A stretch of 10,014 nucleotides of DNA from JBGVMW01 sp045125095 (GTDB lineage Bacteria; Bacillota; Clostridia; Lachnospirales; Lachnospiraceae): positions 1 through 10,014 of the forward strand of contig JBGVMW010000304.1 of assembly GCA_045125095.1 (NCBI GenBank), given 5' to 3'. The notes below the pieces were generated by a model. The model had not been told where the DNA came from. It made no database searches and saw nothing but the letters and a program-made list of their open reading frames with translations. The first letter of the stretch is position 1; each line of letters opens with the position of its first letter. Both the position numbers and the translations under genes were made by a program. Positions 1-7,100 of this stretch are shown piece by piece.

Positions 1-114
1 TACATAGTCTATATTCGACACGCTCTCGCTCCCTTCAAACGTAGCGGACACTAAGGCTGTAAAATACACAGCCTAAGTGCCGACGTTTTCAGAGGGTCAC
101 ATATAGACTATGTA
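1..114. repeat. Long imperfect hairpin with 14-bp perfect outer arms
   Basis: Positions 1-14 and 101-114 are perfect reverse complements. Inside them is a second stem: 37-42 pairs with 83-88, 45-47 with 80-82 and 49-60 with 68-79, with small bulges and one mismatch. The tip is a 7-nt loop at 61-67. A further short pairing of 31-34 with 93-96 is possible. The whole 114-nt stretch can therefore fold into one long interrupted stem. It may begin before the window, because base 1 is already paired. No gene lies on it. It could be a MITE-like or REP-like element, a structured RNA, or a folded recombination site. Nothing in the sequence decides between these. Confidence 0.6.
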
Positions 115-162
115 GCAAACAGCTATCTGTCACAAACAATTCTGACAATTTGCGGATGGGTT

Positions 163-208
163 TCACTTTCGCAAACACCTATAATACAGTATTATTGTAC
201 TATAATAC
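163..208 (+). promoter_or_regulatory. Promoter-like/operator-like repeat cluster
   Basis: The 10-mer CTATAATACA occurs at 179-188 and 200-209, exactly 21 bp apart (two helical turns). An inverted copy of its ATAATAC part lies between them at 189-195. TATAAT hexamers fall at 180-185 and 201-206, but neither has a convincing -35 box 17 bp upstream. The stretch 163-184 is nearly the same as 2015-2036, the spacer and -10 of the recombinase promoter. Tandem boxes on one helix face suggest a regulator binding site. Plus-strand transcription from here would run antisense into the radical SAM gene. The bound protein is unknown. Confidence 0.35.
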
Positions 209-240
209 ATCTTGTTTTTCATCTAGATTCTTCGGAAAAT

Positions 241-278
241 AAAAAGAGCATACCACCTAAATGATATCCTCCCTCTTC
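241..278 (-). terminator. Weak terminator candidate after the radical SAM gene
   Basis: On the minus strand, just after the stop codon at 283-285, a 6-bp stem (273-278 with 243-248, one G-U pair) has a long loop and is followed by a T-rich run ending TTTATTTT. The position is right for the end of the regulator/radical SAM operon, but the short stem and long loop make it a weak candidate. Confidence 0.3.
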
Positions 279-282
279 AAAT

Positions 283-1125
283 CTAACTATACTTTGCATT
301 TCCCTTCTTCTGTGCCACAAACTTTTCATGATAAAAGAAATTTGTATGTATAATGGAATGTTCCGCGCAATACTCTTCAATCTCTGTTGCTAATCCATCC
401 CAGTACTCTCTATTTCCATCCATATATATCTGTTTGTACAAGTCCATATGTTGCGGATACTTTTCTTCAATATATTTAAATATTTTAGCCTTATATTCCC
501 CTCTAAGATTCAGATTTTCAAACCAATACTCATCAACAACCAGCCGACTCTTTTCTATAATTTCCTTATAATCCGTTATTGCCGGAAATATAGGCGACAT
601 AAATAACACTGTATGAATTCCGTTTTCATGCAAAACTTTAAGTGTATTCACGCGAGCCTCAATACTACTTGCGTTATCCATATCATTCTTAAAACTTTCA
701 TCCAATGTATTAATAGACACAGCTACAGATGCATCCTTGAATTGTTTCAACAATTCCACATCTCTCAAAATCAGCGATGACTTTGTTGAAATACTAACTG
801 TACACTCTACATCCAAAAGCTGCTTTAATATGCTTTGTGTTATACAATATTTTTCCTCATAAGGATTATAACAATCTGTAACAGATGCTAGAAAAACCGT
901 CTTCCCTTTTAATTTCTTTTTGCTTATCGGTTTTGAGCATTTTTTGATATCGATAAATGTTCCCCATTCTTCGCTGTGTCCTGTAAATCGTTTCATGAAG
1001 CTGGCATAGCAATATTTACACCCATGCGGACAGCCCACATATGGATTAATCACATAATCACTAGCAGGGAGATTGGATTTTGTCAGATAATCCTTTACCT
1101 CAATTTCCTTTTCAATTATATTCAT
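283..1125 (-). CDS. SPL-like radical SAM protein (resembles radical SAM mobile pair protein B)
   Basis: This 280-residue protein should bind a [4Fe-4S] cluster and cleave S-adenosylmethionine in the cytoplasm. The cluster motif CX3CX2C is visible at Cys32, Cys36 and Cys39, in the context NPYVGCPHGCKYCYA. The surrounding words LTKSNLP, YASFMKRFTGH and EEWGTF are those I recall from the SPL-like family annotated as 'radical SAM mobile pair protein B', which travels on clostridial mobile elements. Its substrate is unknown. I placed the start at 1125 because GGAGGAG lies about 10 nt upstream. The ORF could open 10 codons earlier, but those codons lie inside the upstream gene. The start overlaps the stop of the XRE gene by one base (TAATG), so translation is probably coupled. 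The usual partner (protein A) and MarR regulator are not in the window. The family is secure, the exact subfamily less so. Confidence 0.88.
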   Translation of the reverse strand: MNIIEKEIEVKDYLTKSNLPASDYVINPYVGCPHGCKYCYASFMKRFTGHSEEWGTFIDIKKCSKPISKKKLKGKTVFLASVTDCYNPYEEKYCITQSILKQLLDVECTVSISTKSSLILRDVELLKQFKDASVAVSINTLDESFKNDMDNASSIEARVNTLKVLHENGIHTVLFMSPIFPAITDYKEIIEKSRLVVDEYWFENLNLRGEYKAKIFKYIEEKYPQHMDLYKQIYMDGNREYWDGLATEIEEYCAEHSIIHTNFFYHEKFVAQKKGNAKYS

Positions 1126-1802
1126 TATCGAATAGCTCCTCCATGAAAATAGCACTCATATATTTTTTCATCGATATAAAATATTTCTTCATATCCCTGA
1201 AACCATACAAAATCGCCATCTACTTTGCAGTGATAATGGTAATCTCCTTTTGTATAAATCTCCGGTCCACGAAATGGTAAATCTGTCGAAACTTGCATAA
1301 GCACCTCTTTCAAGAAATCGGCACTAAAGTTCTCTCCTATCACGCGCCCTGCATAGTTCATGCTCCAAACGGGACTGTCATGTAACCATACCACTTCCTC
1401 ACCAACAAAACATTCCCCACCCAAATAGGAATCAAGATAGGTAAATCCATTTTTATCTTCGTAACGATAATCATGAGAGTTCATTCTACATGAATCCACT
1501 TTGTTATTTGCCGCTGCATAGGTATTCTTTTTTGCTACAAAAAGAAACTCAATCATCTTATTAATATCCATACTTTCATTTCTACACAAAGAAATATTGC
1601 ATTCATCATCTTCCTTCACTATTCGGTCTATCGTTATTCCATAAAGATTACTCAGCGAAATCAAATTATTCAATTCAGGCACAGCCTGTCCGGTTTCCCA
1701 TTTGCTAAGAGTTTGGCGAGCAATTCCCAATTTATCCGCAAGTTGTTCCTGTGAATAACCATTCTGTTTTCTCAAAAGCTGTAATTTATTCTTTAATTCC
1801 AT
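1125..1802 (-). CDS. XRE-family transcriptional regulator with C-terminal DUF5680 domain
   Basis: This 225-residue protein is a DNA-binding regulator. Residues from about 5 to 60 form a classic XRE helix-turn-helix, with LRKQNGYSQEQLADKLGIAR followed by QTLSKWETG. Residues from about 95 to the end match the pattern I know as DUF5680: a YRYEDKNGFTYLDSYLGGE block, then GEEVVW, PVWSMNY, RGPEIY and a terminal FHGG. DUF5680 has no established function and probably senses a ligand or partner. ATG at 1802 is preferred over GTG at 1808 because GGAGAGG ends 7 nt upstream of the ATG. The gene is first in a two-gene operon with the radical SAM gene, and may regulate that operon or the divergent recombinase. 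Neither target is shown by the sequence. Confidence 0.9.
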   Translation of the reverse strand: MELKNKLQLLRKQNGYSQEQLADKLGIARQTLSKWETGQAVPELNNLISLSNLYGITIDRIVKEDDECNISLCRNESMDINKMIEFLFVAKKNTYAAANNKVDSCRMNSHDYRYEDKNGFTYLDSYLGGECFVGEEVVWLHDSPVWSMNYAGRVIGENFSADFLKEVLMQVSTDLPFRGPEIYTKGDYHYHCKVDGDFVWFQGYEEIFYIDEKIYECYFHGGAIR

Positions 1803-1825
1803 GAGCACACCTCTCCATAAATTTG

Positions 1826-1862
1826 CTGTTATTATATCAAAATAAATTTTCCTAAACCACCA
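1826..1862 (-). promoter_or_regulatory. Promoter of the XRE-radical SAM operon
   Basis: Read on the minus strand, a perfect TATAAT lies at 1836-1831, about 30 nt upstream of the ATG at 1802. The region 17 bp further upstream has only a poor match to a -35 box, so activation or a weak promoter is possible. A small inverted repeat CCAC-N5-GTGG (1860-1872) sits near the -35 position and could be an operator, though 4-bp arms are weak evidence. Confidence 0.5.
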
Positions 1863-1878
1863 CTTATCGTGGACAATA

Positions 1879-1898
1879 ATGTAAGCTGTGAGTTACAT
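1879..1898. repeat. 6-bp inverted repeat in the divergent spacer
   Basis: ATGTAA (1879-1884) and TTACAT (1893-1898) form perfect arms around an 8-nt spacer, in the gap between the XRE operon and the recombinase gene. The symmetry suits a dimeric regulator, for example the neighbouring XRE protein. Related words ATGTAAGC (1961-1968) and ATGTAAG (2996-3002) occur nearby. The rest of 1803-2008 shows no gene. Confidence 0.3.
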
Positions 1899-2008
1899 CT
1901 TTTTAATTGTGATATCTCATATCCAGATGCATTAACATCTTGATTCCTTCCGATACATCAATGTAAGCACAAGATTAGAGCATTGTGAAACGCCAACAAG
2001 GTAGTGAA

Positions 2009-2037
2009 TTGTCATCACATTCGCAAACACCTATAAA
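2009..2037 (+). promoter_or_regulatory. Promoter of the tyrosine recombinase gene
   Basis: TTGTCA (2009-2014, 5 of 6 to the -35 consensus) and TATAAA (2032-2037, 5 of 6 to the -10) are separated by exactly 17 bp, placing transcription start near 2044. The gene's AAGGAG ribosome binding site follows. The spacer plus -10 (2015-2036) is repeated with one mismatch at 163-184, which hints that it doubles as a regulator binding site. Since I see no good promoter or terminator between the recombinase and the next gene, transcription from here may continue into whichever gene occupies the left end of the invertible segment. Confidence 0.6.
2015..2036 (+). repeat. Direct repeat of 163-184 (22 bp, one mismatch)
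   Basis: The stretch TCAC-N-TTCGCAAACACCTATAA occurs at 163-184 and 2015-2036, with only the fifth base different; 17 bp are exact. The two copies bracket the XRE-radical SAM module (about 1.85 kb between copies). They may be duplicated operators, a duplicated promoter core, or footprints of module insertion. A smaller repeat, CACAAGATT, occurs at 1968-1976 and 2038-2046. Confidence 0.55.
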
Positions 2038-2067
2038 CACAAGATTTAGAAAAGGAGATTTTTACAT

Positions 2068-2988
2068 ATGAATACGTTATTTACTATCACGGAAAACTAT
2101 CTAGAATACTGCGAAGTACAAAAAGGTCTTGATAAAAAAACACTAAAGGCATATCGCACTGATTTAGGCCAATTTGTATCTTTTTTTAACAATACTTACA
2201 TAAATACTATATCCATACCTGATATTGAAAAATATATAGGATACCTGCATCAAAATTTCAAGCCTAAAACAGCCAAAAGAAAACTTGCTTCAATAAAATC
2301 TTTTTATCACTTCCTCGAATATAAAGATTTCATTGAACAAAACCCTTTCAACAAAATCAAAATAAAGTTTCGGGAACCTGTAATACTACCAAAAACAATT
2401 CCGTTATACATAGTGGAAAAACTACTTACAACCATGTACAACGAATTTTCTCTTGCTCATACGCTCTATCGTAAGAAGCGTATTCTTCTTGACATTGCTA
2501 TATGTGAAACATTATTTTCTACCGGTATGCGAATTTCTGAATTATGCAACTTAAAAAGCTCCGATGTTGAATTGTACGATGCAGCAATCCGCATATATGG
2601 AAAAGGAGCAAAAGAAAGAATGATACAGATTGGAAATAACGATGTCTTACTAATACTTGAAAAATACGAAAGTGAATATTGTTCCGAAATAAACAAAAGT
2701 GGATATTTCTTTGTTAATCCTAATGCAACCCAAATATCCGATCAGGCTATTAGACGCATGATTAAAAAGTACTGTTCTCTTGCTTCTATCGATTTACATA
2801 TAACCCCTCATATGTTTCGCCATACATTTGCTACGAGTTTGCTTGAAGCAGATGTAGATATTAGATACATCCAGGAGATGCTCGGACATAGTTCGATTAC
2901 TGTAACAGAAATTTATACGCATGTTGCTCTTTCAAAGCAAAGAGATATACTTACCAACAAACATCCTCGACAGAATTTCAAATTTTAA
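2068..2988 (+). CDS. XerD-like tyrosine recombinase (probable DNA invertase)
   Basis: This 306-residue site-specific recombinase is complete. Residues 1-105 form the SAM-like core-binding domain. The catalytic domain carries Arg155, Lys179, His248, Arg251, His274 and the nucleophile Tyr283. The spacings between these residues are those I recall for E. coli XerD, and the length is close (XerD has 298 residues). ATG at 2068 is preceded by AAAGGAG at a slightly long spacing. Only 18 nt separate its stop codon from a 72-bp repeat that recurs inverted at 7345-7416, which is the arrangement expected when a tyrosine recombinase acts on an adjacent invertible segment. It lacks any visible integron-integrase insertion and no phage genes accompany it, so I favour inversion over integration. 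Housekeeping XerC/D is less likely given the accessory setting. Confidence 0.93.
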   Translation: MNTLFTITENYLEYCEVQKGLDKKTLKAYRTDLGQFVSFFNNTYINTISIPDIEKYIGYLHQNFKPKTAKRKLASIKSFYHFLEYKDFIEQNPFNKIKIKFREPVILPKTIPLYIVEKLLTTMYNEFSLAHTLYRKKRILLDIAICETLFSTGMRISELCNLKSSDVELYDAAIRIYGKGAKERMIQIGNNDVLLILEKYESEYCSEINKSGYFFVNPNATQISDQAIRRMIKKYCSLASIDLHITPHMFRHTFATSLLEADVDIRYIQEMLGHSSITVTEIYTHVALSKQRDILTNKHPRQNFKF

Positions 2989-3003
2989 GCATTCTATGTA
3001 AGT

Positions 3004-3028
3004 GACGGATAATTTTTAGTTATCAGTC
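3004..3028 (+). other. Putative recombination core, left site
   Basis: GACGGATAA (3004-3012) and TTATCAGTC (3020-3028) are inverted arms with one mismatch around the 7-bp spacer TTTTTAG (3013-3019). Two roughly 9-11 bp arms around a 6-8 bp spacer is the standard layout of tyrosine recombinase crossover sites. The same spacer and inner arms occur in the right repeat (7395-7419). The spacer is asymmetric, as needed for directional strand exchange. The stem followed by GGTTTTCT could also form a weak terminator hairpin. Confidence 0.6.
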
Positions 3029-3078
3029 GGTTTTCTCACAAAAAACTTGATGGCTAATGATGTATTATCATTCTATTT
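3007..3078 (+). repeat. Left copy (IR-L) of 72-bp inverted repeat
   Basis: Its reverse complement is found at 7345-7416 with 71 of 72 bases identical; the only difference is A at 3025 where the other copy gives C. Identity stops abruptly at both ends. The outer part holds a recombinase-type core (3004-3028). The inner part holds a second small palindrome, AATGAT-N5-ATCATT (3056-3072). The copy lies between the recombinase stop and the glycosyltransferase start, ending 33 nt before that start, so the gene keeps its own ribosome binding site. Confidence 0.97.
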
Positions 3079-3111
3079 TAGTACCACTGAGTATACAAGG
3101 AGGATTTGATT

Positions 3112-4086
3112 ATGAAGGTAAGTGTTATTATTACAACACATAATACTGAAAAGTACTTATTGAAATGCATAGATTCCGTTATAAACCAATCATTATCAGA
3201 TATTGAAATCATTATTGCAGATGATGTATCTACAGATAGTACCCCTCAAATAGCCACCAAACTAGCCTCACAGCATGATAATATTTTGTTTTTACCTCTT
3301 TCTTCCAGTCTTGGCCCTGGGGGAGCTAGAAATAAAGCGCTTCAGCAGGCATCCGGAGAATACATATCTTTTATCGACAGCGATGACTGGATAGACTTAA
3401 ATTATTTGGAAGTGATGTATAATAAGGCAAAACAATCAAACGCAGACATTGTTACTTGTAGTTTGATGCGTGAATACGATTACAATACATCTACCCCTCT
3501 ATATAAATGTAAATACGATCAGGATTATGTTTTTTCCGGCGAAATCGCGTTTCGTATTATGACGAATGAATATAATTATGGCATAAAATTTTTGCCTTCA
3601 GCTTTGAATAAAATATATCGAAAAACTTTTTTGACAAATAATTTATTAACATTCCCTGAACATATATTTTTCGAAGATCAGCCATTCTCATATAGTTGCA
3701 CATTAGCAGCAAACAAAATTGTCTGTGTTCCACATGTTGTTTATCACCACTATAAACGTTCAGGGTCTATTGTACAGTCATTTAGTAAAAAGAATATAGA
3801 TGATATGATGACTGCATATCAAATGATTAAAAGTTATCTATATAAAAATAATATTTATGAAAAATTTCGTTTTAACTATTATTCTTCGTTACAGCATTTT
3901 TATAATTTAATTGTTCGCCAAATATTTGAGTTTGTTCCTGATGAAAATACTAAAAAGAAATATCTCAAATACTCGTTTGCTCAATTAAAAAAAGTTGTTG
4001 ATGCAGAAGAATATATTGATTTCTTATCTGCCGAAGAATTACGCAAACACATCCAACCTAATATTATTGATACTACCATATTTTAA
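3112..4086 (+). CDS. Family 2 glycosyltransferase
   Basis: This 324-residue cytoplasmic or membrane-associated enzyme should transfer a sugar from a nucleotide-sugar donor to a growing glycan. The GT-A fold is shown by VSVIITTHN at the N terminus, the ADDVSTDST nucleotide-binding loop (Asp37, Asp38), GPGGARNKAL, and the metal-binding motif FIDSDDW (Asp89, Asp91, Asp92). No transmembrane segment is evident. The acceptor and sugar cannot be read from sequence; such enzymes commonly build capsule, teichoic acid or exopolysaccharide. ATG at 3112 is chosen because AAGGAGG ends 8 nt upstream; a TTG at 3106 is too close to it. The gene stands alone rather than in a glycan cluster. It lies at the left end of the putative invertible segment and converges on the nuclease-STAND gene. 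Confidence 0.92.
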   Translation: MKVSVIITTHNTEKYLLKCIDSVINQSLSDIEIIIADDVSTDSTPQIATKLASQHDNILFLPLSSSLGPGGARNKALQQASGEYISFIDSDDWIDLNYLEVMYNKAKQSNADIVTCSLMREYDYNTSTPLYKCKYDQDYVFSGEIAFRIMTNEYNYGIKFLPSALNKIYRKTFLTNNLLTFPEHIFFEDQPFSYSCTLAANKIVCVPHVVYHHYKRSGSIVQSFSKKNIDDMMTAYQMIKSYLYKNNIYEKFRFNYYSSLQHFYNLIVRQIFEFVPDENTKKKYLKYSFAQLKKVVDAEEYIDFLSAEELRKHIQPNIIDTTIF

Positions 4087-4095
4087 GAAATGTAG

Positions 4096-4139
4096 AGATA
4101 TCCGCATACTATGGCCTTTAGTATAGCATGCGGATGTCT
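4096..4139. terminator. Bidirectional terminator hairpin between convergent genes
   Basis: Positions 4096-4112 pair with 4123-4139 to give a 17-bp stem with one A-C mismatch and one wobble on the plus strand; on the minus strand the mismatch becomes a G-U pair. The loop is 10 nt. The stem overlaps the last codons and stop of the minus-strand gene. T-tracts on both sides are poor, so termination efficiency is uncertain, but its position between two converging genes fits. Confidence 0.65.
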
Positions 4140-7100
4140 ATATAACATTTCCCAGCCTGAAGAGGAGCTCCCAGATAGAACTCCAAATTATCCAATGAAG
4201 GTTCGTATTCACTTATATATTTTATATTATGTCTAATAATTGGAAGATATGTTTTCCTTTCAGATAATAATTCATCTTCTCTTTTCAGTTCAATTAATGC
4301 GGCCTCTTTTTTGTATTTATGCAAGTAAACTAATGCTGAATACGCTGCTTCAAAAGCCTGTTGGCGTACTTTCATCGGTCTTTGCGTTTTCATATATTCC
4401 AATCTATACCGCTCACATAATGGTAACTCTCCTTTTGATAATGCTAAAAGAGAGATAGCAAAAATGTGGCGATTGTAATCATTAATAAAGTTTTCCTTTA
4501 ATAAATTATTTGCAGCAATAACTTCACTAATATCTGCATCATTTTGAATACAATCAAGAAATGTCACGGCAAAATTATACATATATTTTGTTTTATCATC
4601 GCAATCCATCCGTTCTTGTACTATAACATTATATTCTTTAAGTATTTTTTCTGCCGTGTGATAGTCATTTGTAAGATTACATAAAAGCAATCGATATGTC
4701 GAAAAAGGAATATCCTTTTTAAATAAAAACTCTTTTGTTGGAACCTTGTTTAGACAATTAATGCCATTTTCACTGTCAATAAACATTTTTACCGTATTTA
4801 CGGCGTATTTTAACGATTGAAGATCCCAACCAAACAAGGGCTTCCAATCATTTTGAACAGTTGTCGGCATTTTGTCAAAACAATTTATTTTTAGCAAAGC
4901 ATTCTGATACCTATCATTTTCATATAGTGAATTGATCATTTCCCATAGTATAATATAACGAATTTTTATTACCGTATGTTCGGCTACAGAAACAGCCTCT
5001 GTATATAAGCTTTCAAATATGTCATATCCAGAGTAAATGGTACCGGCATTTGTGTTTGCATATGCAAAGTAAGCAAAAAGTAAAAAATAATTCTTGGTAC
5101 TAATGCTACTTTTAAACTGCCTTTTAACAGATTCTGTCAGAAAAATATTTTCCAAAATATAATAGATCGAATAATATTTTTGCTCAGCAAATAAACACTG
5201 AATTTTGGTTAACACATCCTCTATAGTATCATTTTCTCGGCTTTTTAGCTCAAGCTGTAATTTTGTATAGTATACATCTTCAAAGGGAATATGTAATCCG
5301 CTGTATGGTATTAAAGAAAAATGACTAATAAAAATCTCTCTATAATAGTCATGCCAACACACAAAGGAATCATCATCATTCTTTCTGATTAATTCTGCGT
5401 CTAATAACAAATTAATTATCTCTTCAGAGTGAGGAATATCGTATAACATTTTTTGTGGTATTCCCGATAAGGTATAATAAATACAAGAACAAAGTGCTTG
5501 CGCATCCACATTTTCACCAAAAGTATTTCTAAATTTAGCCACTATTTCATTTTTTAAAAGTTCACATTGCATGAATGAATGATATGCTAGCTTAAAGTCG
5601 TTAATGTTTTTTATAGAATCATCCAACATGGTCAAATATTTCATAAAATATAGCACTTCTATTACAGAGCCGAAGAGTGTTGTTATACTGGCTTTATCAA
5701 TATTAATATTTTTGCTGTTAAGAAGTGTGCATATATCATCATTAGTAACCGTTAACTCAATGCTCTTAAAAAATTGCTTTTTCCCACTTCTGTATTTTTC
5801 TATAGAAATTTTCTGATGTGAGGTTGCAATGCAAAAAATAGGGTAATCACGATTTATTAATAGTATAAGCATTTCCTTTAATATACTTTTGTATTCTGTT
5901 GGTACTTTGTGAATATCATCTAAAATAATAATACGATCATTAATACAAATATTATTTGGAAATAAGTCTGCCAATAGTTTTGGATTTTGAATATATTTTA
6001 TGAAATCTTCAATTTCGGTTGAGAAGAAAACAAAGTCCCAAAATGTATTTTTCATCTCCGGAAATTGATTTTGTAATTCATTTACATAGTCCGAATCCAG
6101 ATCTTCAAAAAATAAATATGGGAAGAATAAATGGAAAACAATTTTTTTAAATACCTTTATGTCATCTATTTTATCTCCTGAAAAAGCATAGGCGTTGCAT
6201 ATTATAACACGCTTTTCTTTAATTAATGTGCTTTTAAATAACTGCAAAACATACGATTTTCCAATACCGGAGCTTCCATATATTGAGATTAGCGAGAATA
6301 TGCACTCCGAATTTTTTCTGTAACTTGACAGTTCATTGCATAATTGCTGAACCATCTTATTTTGTGATGGAATATCAAAAAACATATTTGCGGAATTAAT
6401 AATTTTTATTGCGGTGGCTGGAATGATTTGCATTTGAAAATTTGTTGAACCATACTTACTTTTTAATATATATGTAATGGATAGCGGTTGTATAGTTTTA
6501 TACTCACCCGGCGTATCCTTTTTTAGAATAGGCTCATATTTTAAGTTTTCCGGTATACAGGCAGTGAAAATGAAGTTATTAATTCCTTTTTTTAAATGCA
6601 AATTTCTAGCATCTTCTGATAACAATTGAATATTAATGCTACTATTTAATGTAGCATCAAAATCTTGCTGCACGGAAATGGAAAAATGAATTTCATATAT
6701 AACTCCTGTATATACGGAAGATAAGGGTTCCTGAAAGAAATTATTTCCAATATTATAAAAACAAAGTTCTTCAATGCAATTAAATAGTGGTCGTTCTAAT
6801 TTTTGGTATATATCAAATGAGCAATCAAACCAGAATTCAAAAAAGGGGTAGAACTTGTTCAAAAGCCAATTTTCCAAATGACTTTTTGTATAAAACTTCA
6901 CTTCTTTGCAACTATTAGAACATAATAGTGCTTCACGAATATCGGCAATTGTTTTGGATGCTATTTCTAAATTAGTAACAAAAATAATTTTGGAAATACT
7001 GCAGGATAAAATTGCACTAACAATAGTTGCATCCAGGCGGTATCTGCTTATTACTTTATTTTTTTTGTCCGTATCAGCGGAATATTTTGCTTCCATCCAC

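Noticed and set aside
1..114. Integron attC site for the nearby recombinase
   Set aside because: The size and folding suit an attC, but I could not find the conserved end boxes, and the recombinase lacks the extra segment of integron integrases.
353..571. Plus-strand ORF of 72 codons inside the radical SAM gene
   Set aside because: It is antisense to a well-supported gene, has no recognisable domain and no ribosome binding site of note.
3004..3034. Terminator of the recombinase gene
   Set aside because: The stem is AT-rich with a mismatch and the following T-run is broken. The same sequence recurs at the right repeat upstream of a gene, so a recombination core is the better reading.
3040..3068. 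Promoter inside the 72-bp repeat (TTGATG with TATTAT, or GCTAAT)
   Set aside because: TTGATG to TATTAT leaves only 10 bp, and the other pairings have very poor -35 boxes. A promoter inside the repeat cannot be excluded but is not supported.
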